The position numbers were made by a program, and so were the translations under genes. Below the pieces are notes generated by a model. It made no database searches. It was not told where the DNA came from and saw only the letters and a program-made list of their open reading frames with translations. From an uncultured Bacteroidota bacterium (GTDB lineage Bacteria > Bacteroidota > Bacteroidia > Chitinophagales > Chitinophagaceae), in the NCBI GenBank assembly GCA_903879995.1, contig CAIRNW010000289.1, positions 1 through 6,053 on the forward strand: a DNA stretch of 6,053 bases, written 5' to 3'. Positions 1-6,053 of the stretch are shown here, piece after piece (within the stretch, counting starts at the first letter, position 1; each line of letters opens with the position of its first letter).

Positions 1-1
1 G

Positions 2-322
2 TCCTTAAGTTTCCCCATCACCATGTTGGTTATTTTATCAATTGCCATCATGACCGCTGCGGTTGCCAACCCAACGGGACCTGTTGCAGTATGGGGTAGT
101 ATTATTCCTTTTTCCTCTCCGATTGTTATGATGGCGCGTATCCCCTATGGTGTGCCGGGTACAGTTCCCCTTTGGCAGTTAGGGCTCTCAATGGCCTTAC
201 TGATTGCAGGATTTCTATTCACTGTTTGGTTTGCCGGTAAAATTTACAGAACCGGCATCCTACTGTATGGCAAAAAAATTACTTGGAAAGAAATGATTCG
301 GTGGGCTTTTACCAAAGGATAA
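2..322 (+). CDS. ABC-2 type transporter permease, C-terminal part (5' end outside window)
   Basis: The reading frame is open to the left edge of the window, so the first in-frame ATG at base 23 is probably internal; 106 residues are visible. They are strongly hydrophobic. One membrane segment covers roughly residues 5-23. A loop with N-P-x-G follows, then a semi-hydrophobic stretch carrying S-S-P-I-V-M-M-A-R, and a long membrane helix near residues 62-82. A short basic tail (YGKK, WKEM) ends the protein. This pattern fits the end of NatB/YhaP-like ABC-2 permeases common in Bacteroidota, where the permease forms the membrane channel and a separate ATPase drives export, often of sodium ions or small toxic compounds. 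The ATPase gene would be expected upstream, outside the window. Substrate cannot be told. The gene converges on the flavoprotein gene, and the two stop codons abut. The membrane-protein call is secure; the family call rests on the style of the C-terminus alone. Confidence 0.62.
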   Translation, partial: SLSFPITMLVILSIAIMTAAVANPTGPVAVWGSIIPFSSPIVMMARIPYGVPGTVPLWQLGLSMALLIAGFLFTVWFAGKIYRTGILLYGKKITWKEMIRWAFTKG

Positions 323-1279
323 TTAGGATTTGAAATGAAAAGGGGCTTTGCAGGCGTCAAGAAATTCACGCCAAACTTCATTGACAATTTGTTCAGCTGG
401 TAATATTGTATCAAGTAGTGCACTGACCTGACCTATCTCAAGTTCGCCCTCCTCTAAATCTCCATCAAACATTCCTTTTTTTGCACGCCCTTTTCCTAAG
501 AGCTGTGCCAATTCTTCCTCGGAAGCACCCCTTTCTTCTGCTGCTTGAACCTGCTCAAAAAAATGATTGTGTAACAGACGAACGGGAGTCAGTTTCTTTA
601 AGCTTAACTGTGTTTCCCCTTCGCCCGCTTGGATTACGCGTTTTTTAAAATTAAGATGATTGGAGGCTTCCTCACTTGCTACAAATCGTGTTCCCAATTG
701 TCCACCCTCCGCTCCCAAAACCATCGATGCAAATAACTGACGACCCGTTGCAATACCGCCTGCTGCAATCACCGGTATTTGGACTGCTTTACAAACTGCA
801 GGAATCAACACCAACGTAGTAGTTTCTTCACGCCCATTATGTCCGCCCGCTTCAAAACCCTCAGCAATAACTGCATCGCATCCTGCTGCCTCAGCTTTAC
901 GGGCGAACTTGCTAGAGCTAACCACATGCACCACTGTTATTCCTTTTGATTTTAAATGAGGTGTCCACGCGGCAGGATTACCTGCTGATGTAATAACAAT
1001 CGGAACTTTTTCCTCTTCAACAACGGCAAGCTGCTCTTGAATACCAGCATACAATAATGGAAGGTTCACTGCAAAGGGTTTATTAGTAGCCGCTTTACAT
1101 TTTTGAATATGTTCACGCAGCAATGCCGGTGTCATAGAACCCGCTCCAAGCACACCCAATCCACCCGCATTACTGACCGCAGCTGCTAATCGCCAACCGC
1201 TTGTCCAAATCATACCCGCTTGAATAATGGGATATTCAATCTTCAGCAACTTTGTGACACGATTAGAAAATGGCTGCAT
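323..1279 (-). CDS. FabK / nitronate monooxygenase family flavoprotein
   Basis: This complete 318-residue protein is an FMN-dependent TIM-barrel enzyme of the 2-nitropropane dioxygenase superfamily. The N-terminus has the family's Y-P-I-I-Q-A-G-M opening strand (residues 16-23) and AGGLGVLG (38-45). SAGNP lies at 98-102. The motif EGFEAGGHNG (140-149) carries His147, which aligns with the catalytic His of FabK and of nitronate monooxygenases. The FMN-phosphate loops are AAGGIATG (172-179) and GTRF (196-199). Length and layout, including the C-terminal GQVSALL segment, are very close to FabK enoyl-ACP reductase II (about 320 residues). Two roles are therefore possible: reduction of enoyl-ACP in fatty-acid synthesis using NAD(P)H, or oxidation of toxic alkyl nitronates. 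Sequence alone does not decide, and automatic annotation usually says nitronate monooxygenase. The ATG at 1279 directly precedes the expected first beta-strand region. It lies 6 bases after the nucleotidyltransferase stop, so the two are probably co-transcribed. No Shine-Dalgarno sequence is visible. Confidence 0.88.
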   Translation of the reverse strand: MQPFSNRVTKLLKIEYPIIQAGMIWTSGWRLAAAVSNAGGLGVLGAGSMTPALLREHIQKCKAATNKPFAVNLPLLYAGIQEQLAVVEEEKVPIVITSAGNPAAWTPHLKSKGITVVHVVSSSKFARKAEAAGCDAVIAEGFEAGGHNGREETTTLVLIPAVCKAVQIPVIAAGGIATGRQLFASMVLGAEGGQLGTRFVASEEASNHLNFKKRVIQAGEGETQLSLKKLTPVRLLHNHFFEQVQAAEERGASEEELAQLLGKGRAKKGMFDGDLEEGELEIGQVSALLDTILPAEQIVNEVWREFLDACKAPFHFKS

Positions 1280-1285
1280 AAAATA

Positions 1286-2275
1286 TTAACCCAAATCGAT
1301 ACTGGTATTATCTCCCACATTTAGGGAACGCGTTTCGCCACGCAACAATGTATCACTTCCAATTACGGAATCACTTACCACTATATCTTGCAAAGTGGTA
1401 TAAGATCCAATGATAGATTCCTTTACTACGCTAGATTGAATCGCTGTATTTTCCCCAATGGCAACATTTGGTCCAATGACCGAATTTCGAATCAAACACC
1501 CGGCACCAACCACCACCGGAGGAATAAACACTGTGTTTTCAAAATGATCGGTAGGAATTTCACCTGCAAACTTTTTTAACAACAACGCATTTGACTCCAA
1601 TAAGGTTTCCTTCCGACCGCAGTCAAACCAATTATCAACTTTAAAAGACTTGAGTGGAACACCCTGTCCGATCATACAATCCAACGCATCTGTTAAACTA
1701 TATTCTCCGTGAGAGCGTACACCCTGACTAATATTGTTTTCCAAACAACGGAAAAGTTGTTCACTTTCTTTAATTCTATAAATCCCGACCAATGCAAGAT
1801 TAGACTTGGGGATCTGCGGCTTCTCGACCAAGCGTTCAATAAAACCACTATCATTGATTTCGGCAACGCCAAAATCCCGCGGGTCCTCTACTTTTCGAAG
1901 ACCAATCATAGACCGGGATTCAGCCATTACAGCCTTAATGTCATATTCACAGATGGTATCACCCAGTACAATAAAGATATCATCGCCTTGAACCAGGTTG
2001 CGTGTTAAAAGGATAGCTTGTCCTACACCTTGCCGATCGGTCTGATGAACGTAATGTGCGTTTAACGTTGGGTAGTGTTGTTGAACAAAATCTTCAATCT
2101 TTTCGCCCAAATACCCCACCACAAAAATAAAATCCTGAATACCGGCGGCTTGGAGCTGCTCAATGATGATACCCAAAATAGTCTTTCCTGCCAGCGGAAT
2201 CAATGCCTTCGGCTGGGTATAACTGTGAGGGCGCAATTTGGTACCAGCCCCGGCTACAGGTATAATCGCTTTCAT
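1286..2275 (-). CDS. Sugar-phosphate nucleotidyltransferase with beta-helix tail (long RmlA-like)
   Basis: This 329-residue enzyme is predicted to join a sugar-1-phosphate to an NTP, giving an NDP-sugar and pyrophosphate in the cytoplasm. Residues 1-235 form the nucleotidyltransferase Rossmann-like domain. It opens with the nucleotide-binding loop GAGTKLRP (9-16, Lys in place of the more usual Arg) and QPKALIP (21-27). GDT at 105-107 and WFDCG at 216-220 supply likely metal-binding Asp106 and Asp218, and EKP lies at 151-153. Residues about 250-316 contain hexapeptide-type repeats (VVVGAG, SVIGPN, VAIGEN, SIIGSY, SVIGSD) forming a left-handed beta-helix. The layout resembles long-form glucose-1-phosphate thymidylyltransferases, but the sugar and nucleotide are not determined, so I give no symbol. 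I chose the ATG at 2275 because the family begins MKAIIPVAGAG; a GTG three codons upstream (2284) would add only three residues. It is first in a two-gene operon and divergent from glyA. No rml, glycan or glycosyltransferase neighbours are visible to hint at the product. Confidence 0.9.
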   Translation of the reverse strand: MKAIIPVAGAGTKLRPHSYTQPKALIPLAGKTILGIIIEQLQAAGIQDFIFVVGYLGEKIEDFVQQHYPTLNAHYVHQTDRQGVGQAILLTRNLVQGDDIFIVLGDTICEYDIKAVMAESRSMIGLRKVEDPRDFGVAEINDSGFIERLVEKPQIPKSNLALVGIYRIKESEQLFRCLENNISQGVRSHGEYSLTDALDCMIGQGVPLKSFKVDNWFDCGRKETLLESNALLLKKFAGEIPTDHFENTVFIPPVVVGAGCLIRNSVIGPNVAIGENTAIQSSVVKESIIGSYTTLQDIVVSDSVIGSDTLLRGETRSLNVGDNTSIDLG

Positions 2276-2303
2276 GCTTAACACGAATGTAGTTCTTTTG
2301 AGG

Positions 2304-2311
2304 AAAACTTA
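2304..2311 (-). promoter_or_regulatory. Possible -7 element for the nucleotidyltransferase operon (TAAGTTTT)
   Basis: Read on the minus strand, TAAGTTTT matches TAnnTTTG except at the last base. It would place the transcript start about 20 bases before the ATG at 2275. I see no convincing -33 element at the right distance, so this is a weak prediction supported mainly by the need for a promoter in this gap. Confidence 0.25.
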
Positions 2312-2346
2312 ATCCCCGGACTTCGCCTCCCTTTCTATACAGCACG

Positions 2347-2354
2347 TACTTTTG
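2347..2354 (+). promoter_or_regulatory. Predicted -7 element of the glyA promoter (TACTTTTG)
   Basis: The sequence TACTTTTG matches the Bacteroidota housekeeping sigma -7 consensus TAnnTTTG at every fixed position. The -33 element (consensus TTTG) is weak: the best candidate at an acceptable spacing is TTCG at 2322-2325, 21 bases upstream. If the element is used, transcription would start near 2360, leaving a leader of only about 14 bases before the glyA ATG. Confidence 0.55.
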
Positions 2355-2373
2355 TGAAAATTTTTTATTCCCC

Positions 2374-3657
2374 ATGGCCAAGCAAGACAACGCACTATTT
2401 GACTTACTCAATCTTGAACTTAAAAGACAACGTGAAGGCATTGAGCTGATTGCTTCAGAAAATTTTACTTCTCTTGCCGTTATGCAAGCCATGGGATCGG
2501 TTGCTACAAACAAATATGCTGAAGGATATCCTGGAAAAAGATATTACGGAGGTTGTGAGGTAGTAGATCAAATAGAAGCCCTTGCTATTGATCGCTTAAA
2601 AAAAGTGTTTAATGCAAGTTGGGCTAATGTTCAACCCCATAGTGGTGCTCAGGCAAATACAGCCGTATTTCTGGCTTGTCTAAAACCCGGTGATAAAATT
2701 TTAGGACTTGATTTAAGTATGGGAGGACACCTCACACATGGAAGTCCTGCTAATTTCAGTGGAAAATATTATCAGGCTTTTTTCTATGGAGTGGACCGCG
2801 AAACTGGACTTGTGGATTATAAGCAACTGGAAGAGGTAGCCAGAAGAGAAAAACCAAAAATGATTATTTGTGGTGCCTCTGCCTACAGCCGTGACTGGGA
2901 TTACAAACGAATCCGCGCAGTGGCGGATGAGATTGGTGCATTGGTATTGGCAGATATTGCACATCCGGCAGGATTAATCGCCGCTGGATTATTGAGTGAT
3001 CCACTTGCGCATTGTCATATTGTAACCTCCACCACACATAAGACGTTAAGAGGTCCACGTGGAGGCATTATCATGATGCGCGATGATTTTGATAATCCCA
3101 TGGGCGTGAAAGACCCCAAGGGAAATATTCGTTCCATGAGTGCCTTGTTGGACTTAGCTGTATTTCCAGGTATGCAAGGTGGACCGTTGGAACATGTAAT
3201 AGCGGCTAAAGCAGTAGCTTTTGGAGAAATTCTGGAGCCTTCGTTCAAAGAATATGGAAAGCAGGTTATTGCCAATGCACAAGCCATGGCTAAAGCTTTT
3301 GTAAGCAAGGGATATCATTTGATTAGTGGAGGTACAGAAAATCACTTGATGTTGATAGATCTGCGAAACAAGAATATCACCGGTAAAAAAGCACAGGAAA
3401 CCTTAGACCTGGCGCATATCACCCTCAATAAAAATGCAGTTCCTTTTGACGACAAGTCTCCTTTTGTTACTTCAGGGATCAGAGTTGGAGTACCTGCAGT
3501 TACTACACGGGGATTACGTGAAAAAGAAATGGAACAAATTGTAACGCTGATCGATCAGGTATTGATGCAAGCTGATAACGAGATAGTGATTGGACAGACG
3601 CGTGAGGAAGTAAAAGCATTGATGAAGCAATTCCCATTATATCCTGCGCTTCCTTAA
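2374..3657 (+). CDS. glyA: Serine hydroxymethyltransferase
   Basis: GlyA is the cytosolic PLP enzyme that interconverts serine and glycine while charging tetrahydrofolate with a one-carbon unit, the main source of 5,10-methylene-THF for purine, thymidylate and methionine synthesis. The 427-residue protein is complete. IELIASEN at 23-30 includes the conserved Glu29. The substrate and PLP loop is [14 protein letters not shown] (47-60). DIAHPAG (194-200) has the PLP-contacting Asp194 and His197. [14 protein letters not shown] (218-231) has Schiff-base Lys223, and SGIRVG (367-372) has the carboxylate-binding Arg370. Compared with the 417-residue E. coli enzyme there is an insertion around residues 237-260 before AVFPGMQGG, which I recognise as usual for Bacteroidota GlyA. 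The ATG at 2374 fits the normal N-terminus and lies just downstream of a good -7 element. The gene is probably monocistronic: its left neighbour is divergent and its right neighbour, uvrA, is convergent with overlapping stop codons. Confidence 0.98.
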   Translation: MAKQDNALFDLLNLELKRQREGIELIASENFTSLAVMQAMGSVATNKYAEGYPGKRYYGGCEVVDQIEALAIDRLKKVFNASWANVQPHSGAQANTAVFLACLKPGDKILGLDLSMGGHLTHGSPANFSGKYYQAFFYGVDRETGLVDYKQLEEVARREKPKMIICGASAYSRDWDYKRIRAVADEIGALVLADIAHPAGLIAAGLLSDPLAHCHIVTSTTHKTLRGPRGGIIMMRDDFDNPMGVKDPKGNIRSMSALLDLAVFPGMQGGPLEHVIAAKAVAFGEILEPSFKEYGKQVIANAQAMAKAFVSKGYHLISGGTENHLMLIDLRNKNITGKKAQETLDLAHITLNKNAVPFDDKSPFVTSGIRVGVPAVTTRGLREKEMEQIVTLIDQVLMQADNEIVIGQTREEVKALMKQFPLYPALP

Positions 3658-6053
3658 GCTATCTTGAGATACTGGGCGGTAAAACTTTTTTTTGCCCGCT
3701 TTAATTCCTGGGGTGTACCGGTAAATACAATTTGACCTCCCCCCTCACCCGCTTCGGGTCCCATATCGATTATCCAATCCGCCGCACTGAGCACATCAGT
3801 ATTGTGCTCAATCACCACCACAGAGTGCCCTTGCTCAATTAGTGCCTGGAGTGATTGTAATAATTTTCCAATATCATGGAAGTGTAAGCCCGTAGTTGGT
3901 TCATCAAAAATGAACAAGATTTTTTGTGTGGCACGTCTATTACCCAAAAAAGAAGCCAATTTAACTCGCTGCGCCTCACCACCGGAAAGCGTGGTTGCAG
4001 ACTGACCTAATTTAATATAGCCCAGTCCCACTTCCTGTAATGGCAGCAACGCTTTTACCAAAGCACTTTCGTTTGCAAAAAATTCAAGAGCCTGATCCAC
4101 ACTCATCTCTAATACCTGATAGATTGACTTTTCTTTATAAGTCACTTCCAATACTTCCTCTTTGAATCGTTTACCACCACAAGATTCACAGGTTAGATGG
4201 ACATCGGCCAAAAATTGCATTTCAATTAATTGCTCCCCCTCTCCCTTACAGGTATCACAACGACCGCCATCTACATTAAATGAAAAATGACGAGGCTGCA
4301 TTCCTCTCATTTTGCTTAATGGTTGACTAGCGAATAAATCACGGATGGAATCATACGCTTTGATATACGTAACTGGATTACTACGGGAGGATTTCCCAAT
4401 CGGATTTTGATCAACCCACTCCAACTGTGTGATCATATCAAGATCACCACCTAAGCTCGTAAAGGCCCCGGGCTGTAGTGAATAATCCCCTAAGTGTCTG
4501 AGGAGTGCGGGATATAGAATCTGTTTCACCAAAGTGGTTTTACCACTTCCACTTACACCGCTGATGGCACAAAATACCTGAAGCGGTATTTTGATGTCGA
4601 TATTTTTTAAATTATGTTGTCTAGCTCCTTTAATTTCAATACTCCGCTTCCAGGTACGAGGCTTACGAGCTACTGCAGGAACTAGTTCCCCCCGTAGATA
4701 CCTGGCCGTTAAACTAGACTCCTTCAATAAAGATTTATAATCGCCTTGCGCCACTACTTCTCCACCCAAATGAGAAGCCAGCGGCCCCATGTCAATAATA
4801 TAATCTGCCTGTTGCATGATCATGGCATCATGCTCTACAACAATTACCGTATTTCCCAACTCACGTAATTCTTTCAATACCGTTATTAAGTTATCGGTAT
4901 CGCGGGGATGTAATCCAATGGATGGTTCATCCAAGATATAGAGTGAATCCGTCAGGTTACTTCCCAGGTGACGTGTTAGTTGGATACGTTGACTCTCTCC
5001 GCCACTGAGCGTATTAGCCAAACGATCTAACGTTAAATAACCCAACCCCACTTTACAGAGCGTAGACAACCGCGTTTTTAATTCAATAAAAATTCTAGTC
5101 GCAATTTTCTGCTCGGCCGTGGTAAGTTTTGTGGCGGTTTCATTTACCCAATCGAGCAAAAGATGTACAGGCATTCGACAACATTCGCCAATATGTTTTC
5201 CCAGCACTTTTACATATAAAGCTTCTTTTCTTAGTCGATAGCCCTCGCAACTTGGGCAAGTGGTCCGTCCCCGATAGCGGCTCAATAATACGCGGAACTG
5301 TACCTTATAAAGATGTGCTTCAACGTCTTTAAAAAAATCATCAATTCCATAAACGCCTTCGCCCCCCTTCCATAATGCATTTATCTGCTTTGCTGATAAA
5401 TCGGCAATGGGCTTATGTATCGGAAAATCAAGTTTCTTAGCTCCCTTTACAAATTGTTGCCGCCACCAATCCATCTTTTCTCCTTTCCAAGGAGCAACCG
5501 CTCCATCATAAACACTTAAATTTTTATTGGGGAGCACCAACTCCGCATCGATTCCCAATACCTGTGAAAATCCCTCACAGGTAGGACAAGCACCAAATGG
5601 ATTGTTGAAAGAAAATAAATTAGGAACCGGCTCTTCAAAAACAAGTCCATCTCGTTCAAAACGGTTAGAGAAGTGATGCCATTTTTTATCATTTTGTAAT
5701 AGGGCGCAAGTCCCTTCTCCCTCATAAAAAGCAGTTGCGATTGAATCGCTCATTCGGTGCCAGTCGTCCTCCTCAAAATCCTTCACAATAATTCGATCTG
5801 TCAATAAATGGGTAGGTAGATACTTCTTTAAATCCTTATCGCTTTGTTCTAATAAAGAATCAATTGTATGGAGCGGCTCTTCAGCGAGTCCCTCTATGTA
5901 AACACGAGAAAATCCTTTTTGCTGTAGTACACTCAATTCCTCCCGCAAAGAACGCTTTGATTTAAAATGAAGCGGAGAAACAATATAAAGCCGGTCTCCC
6001 TGTTTACATTTTTTTATGGTGGTCAGTACATCTTCAATATCATCTTTCCGAAC
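3654..6053 (-). CDS. uvrA: Excinuclease ABC subunit UvrA, second-paralogue type, C-terminal 799 residues (5' end outside window)
   Basis: UvrA is the damage-recognition ATPase of nucleotide excision repair; it loads UvrB at DNA lesions. The frame is open to the right edge, so about 140 N-terminal residues, including the first Walker A, are missing; the TTG at 5948 is internal. Numbering from the edge, residues 1-100 resemble the UvrB-binding region. CPTC (156-159) and CPSC (266-269) are zinc-module cysteines. The first ABC signature LSGGESQ is at 349-355, followed by LYILDEPS (371-378) and switch His408. The second ATPase has Walker A GVSGSGKT (499-506), the zinc module C599, C602, C622, C625, LSGGEAQ (689-695), FDEPTTGLH (716-724) and EH (749-750). 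Both signature motifs and the visible ATPase motifs are intact. Unlike E. coli UvrA, the Cys pair that should precede the LFSFN motif is absent (FERDG is found there) and the insertion region before CPSC is compact. These features suggest a lineage-specific second UvrA rather than the canonical one; its partnership with UvrB is inferred. Confidence 0.95.
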   Translation of the reverse strand, partial: VRKDDIEDVLTTIKKCKQGDRLYIVSPLHFKSKRSLREELSVLQQKGFSRVYIEGLAEEPLHTIDSLLEQSDKDLKKYLPTHLLTDRIIVKDFEEDDWHRMSDSIATAFYEGEGTCALLQNDKKWHHFSNRFERDGLVFEEPVPNLFSFNNPFGACPTCEGFSQVLGIDAELVLPNKNLSVYDGAVAPWKGEKMDWWRQQFVKGAKKLDFPIHKPIADLSAKQINALWKGGEGVYGIDDFFKDVEAHLYKVQFRVLLSRYRGRTTCPSCEGYRLRKEALYVKVLGKHIGECCRMPVHLLLDWVNETATKLTTAEQKIATRIFIELKTRLSTLCKVGLGYLTLDRLANTLSGGESQRIQLTRHLGSNLTDSLYILDEPSIGLHPRDTDNLITVLKELRELGNTVIVVEHDAMIMQQADYIIDMGPLASHLGGEVVAQGDYKSLLKESSLTARYLRGELVPAVARKPRTWKRSIEIKGARQHNLKNIDIKIPLQVFCAISGVSGSGKTTLVKQILYPALLRHLGDYSLQPGAFTSLGGDLDMITQLEWVDQNPIGKSSRSNPVTYIKAYDSIRDLFASQPLSKMRGMQPRHFSFNVDGGRCDTCKGEGEQLIEMQFLADVHLTCESCGGKRFKEEVLEVTYKEKSIYQVLEMSVDQALEFFANESALVKALLPLQEVGLGYIKLGQSATTLSGGEAQRVKLASFLGNRRATQKILFIFDEPTTGLHFHDIGKLLQSLQALIEQGHSVVVIEHNTDVLSAADWIIDMGPEAGEGGGQIVFTGTPQELKRAKKSFTAQYLKIA

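Larger units (their letters stand above)
2276..2373. promoter_or_regulatory. Divergent intergenic promoter region
   Basis: This 98-base gap is the only substantial non-coding DNA in the window. It must carry promoters for glyA to the right and for the nucleotidyltransferase operon to the left. It is too short for a glycine or other riboswitch plus two promoters, and I see none. It contains a degenerate direct repeat, CTTTTGAGGAAAA (2295-2307) and CTTTTGTGAAAA (2349-2360). There is an A/T-rich tract just before the glyA start but no Shine-Dalgarno sequence, as is usual in Bacteroidota. Confidence 0.8.

Noticed and set aside
232..257. Inverted repeat TGCCGGT / ACCGGCA with a 12-base loop inside the permease gene, downstream of the flavoprotein stop on the minus strand.
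   Set aside because: No T-tract follows on either strand, and a few 7-base inverted repeats with short loops are expected by chance in 6 kb. The bases encode an ordinary permease segment.
2282..2284. GTG three codons upstream as an alternative start of the nucleotidyltransferase.
   Set aside because: The family begins at the MKAIIPVAGAG sequence, which the ATG at 2275 gives directly; the added residues would be non-conserved.
2160..2513. A 117-codon open frame on the minus strand spanning the divergent promoter region and both gene starts.
   Set aside because: It overlaps the coding starts of two well-supported genes and the promoters, and its translation resembles no protein I know.
3674..3697. 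GGGC...GCCC with internal AAAA/TTTT just beyond the glyA stop, considered as a glyA terminator.
   Set aside because: The stem is short and interrupted, and the following bases (CGCTTTAATT) are not a proper T-tract. The sequence is explained by the uvrA C-terminal codons.
3747..3759. Perfect small hairpin ACCCG-CTT-CGGGT in the 3' part of uvrA.
   Set aside because: The 5-base stem has no following T-run and encodes the conserved GPEAGEG region of UvrA.
5946..5948. TTG at the start of the longest complete uvrA frame, considered as the true start codon.
   Set aside because: The frame stays open for 35 more codons to the window edge, and that extension reads like the UvrB-binding region of UvrA (a GDRLYIVSP segment), so the gene starts outside the window.

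Overview
This window looks like ordinary, tightly packed chromosomal DNA from a member of the Bacteroidota. The evidence is the lack of Shine-Dalgarno sequences before any visible start, a perfect TAnnTTTG-type -7 promoter element upstream of glyA, a GlyA with the internal insertion usual in that phylum, and a UvrA with the sequence style I associate with a second, Bacteroidota-type UvrA. Chitinophagaceae is my best guess at family level, from general resemblance only. I see no insertion sequence, phage gene, CRISPR array, tRNA or rRNA.

Layout: (1) bases 2-322, plus strand, the C-terminal 106 residues of an ABC-2 type membrane permease whose 5' part lies outside the window. (2) A two-gene minus-strand operon read from right to left: a sugar-phosphate nucleotidyltransferase with a left-handed beta-helix tail (2275-1286), then, after 6 bases, a FabK/nitronate monooxygenase-type flavoprotein (1279-323). 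(3) A 98-base divergent intergenic region (2276-2373) holding the only visible promoters. (4) glyA, complete, plus strand (2374-3657). (5) The C-terminal 799 residues of a UvrA protein on the minus strand (6053-3654), whose 5' end is outside the window.

Only about 100 bases are non-coding. Both convergent gene pairs have abutting or overlapping stop codons built on palindromes (TAATTA at 320-325, TTAA at 3654-3657), so there is no intergenic room for a terminator at either junction. The genes do not form one pathway: they cover membrane export, nucleotide-sugar supply, a flavin oxidoreductase, one-carbon metabolism and nucleotide excision repair. I did not find a previously undescribed system. 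The most notable points are the UvrA paralogue, which lacks the usual first Cys pair of its first zinc module and has a compact insertion region, the unresolved FabK-or-nitronate-monooxygenase identity of the flavoprotein, and the terminator-free convergent junctions.
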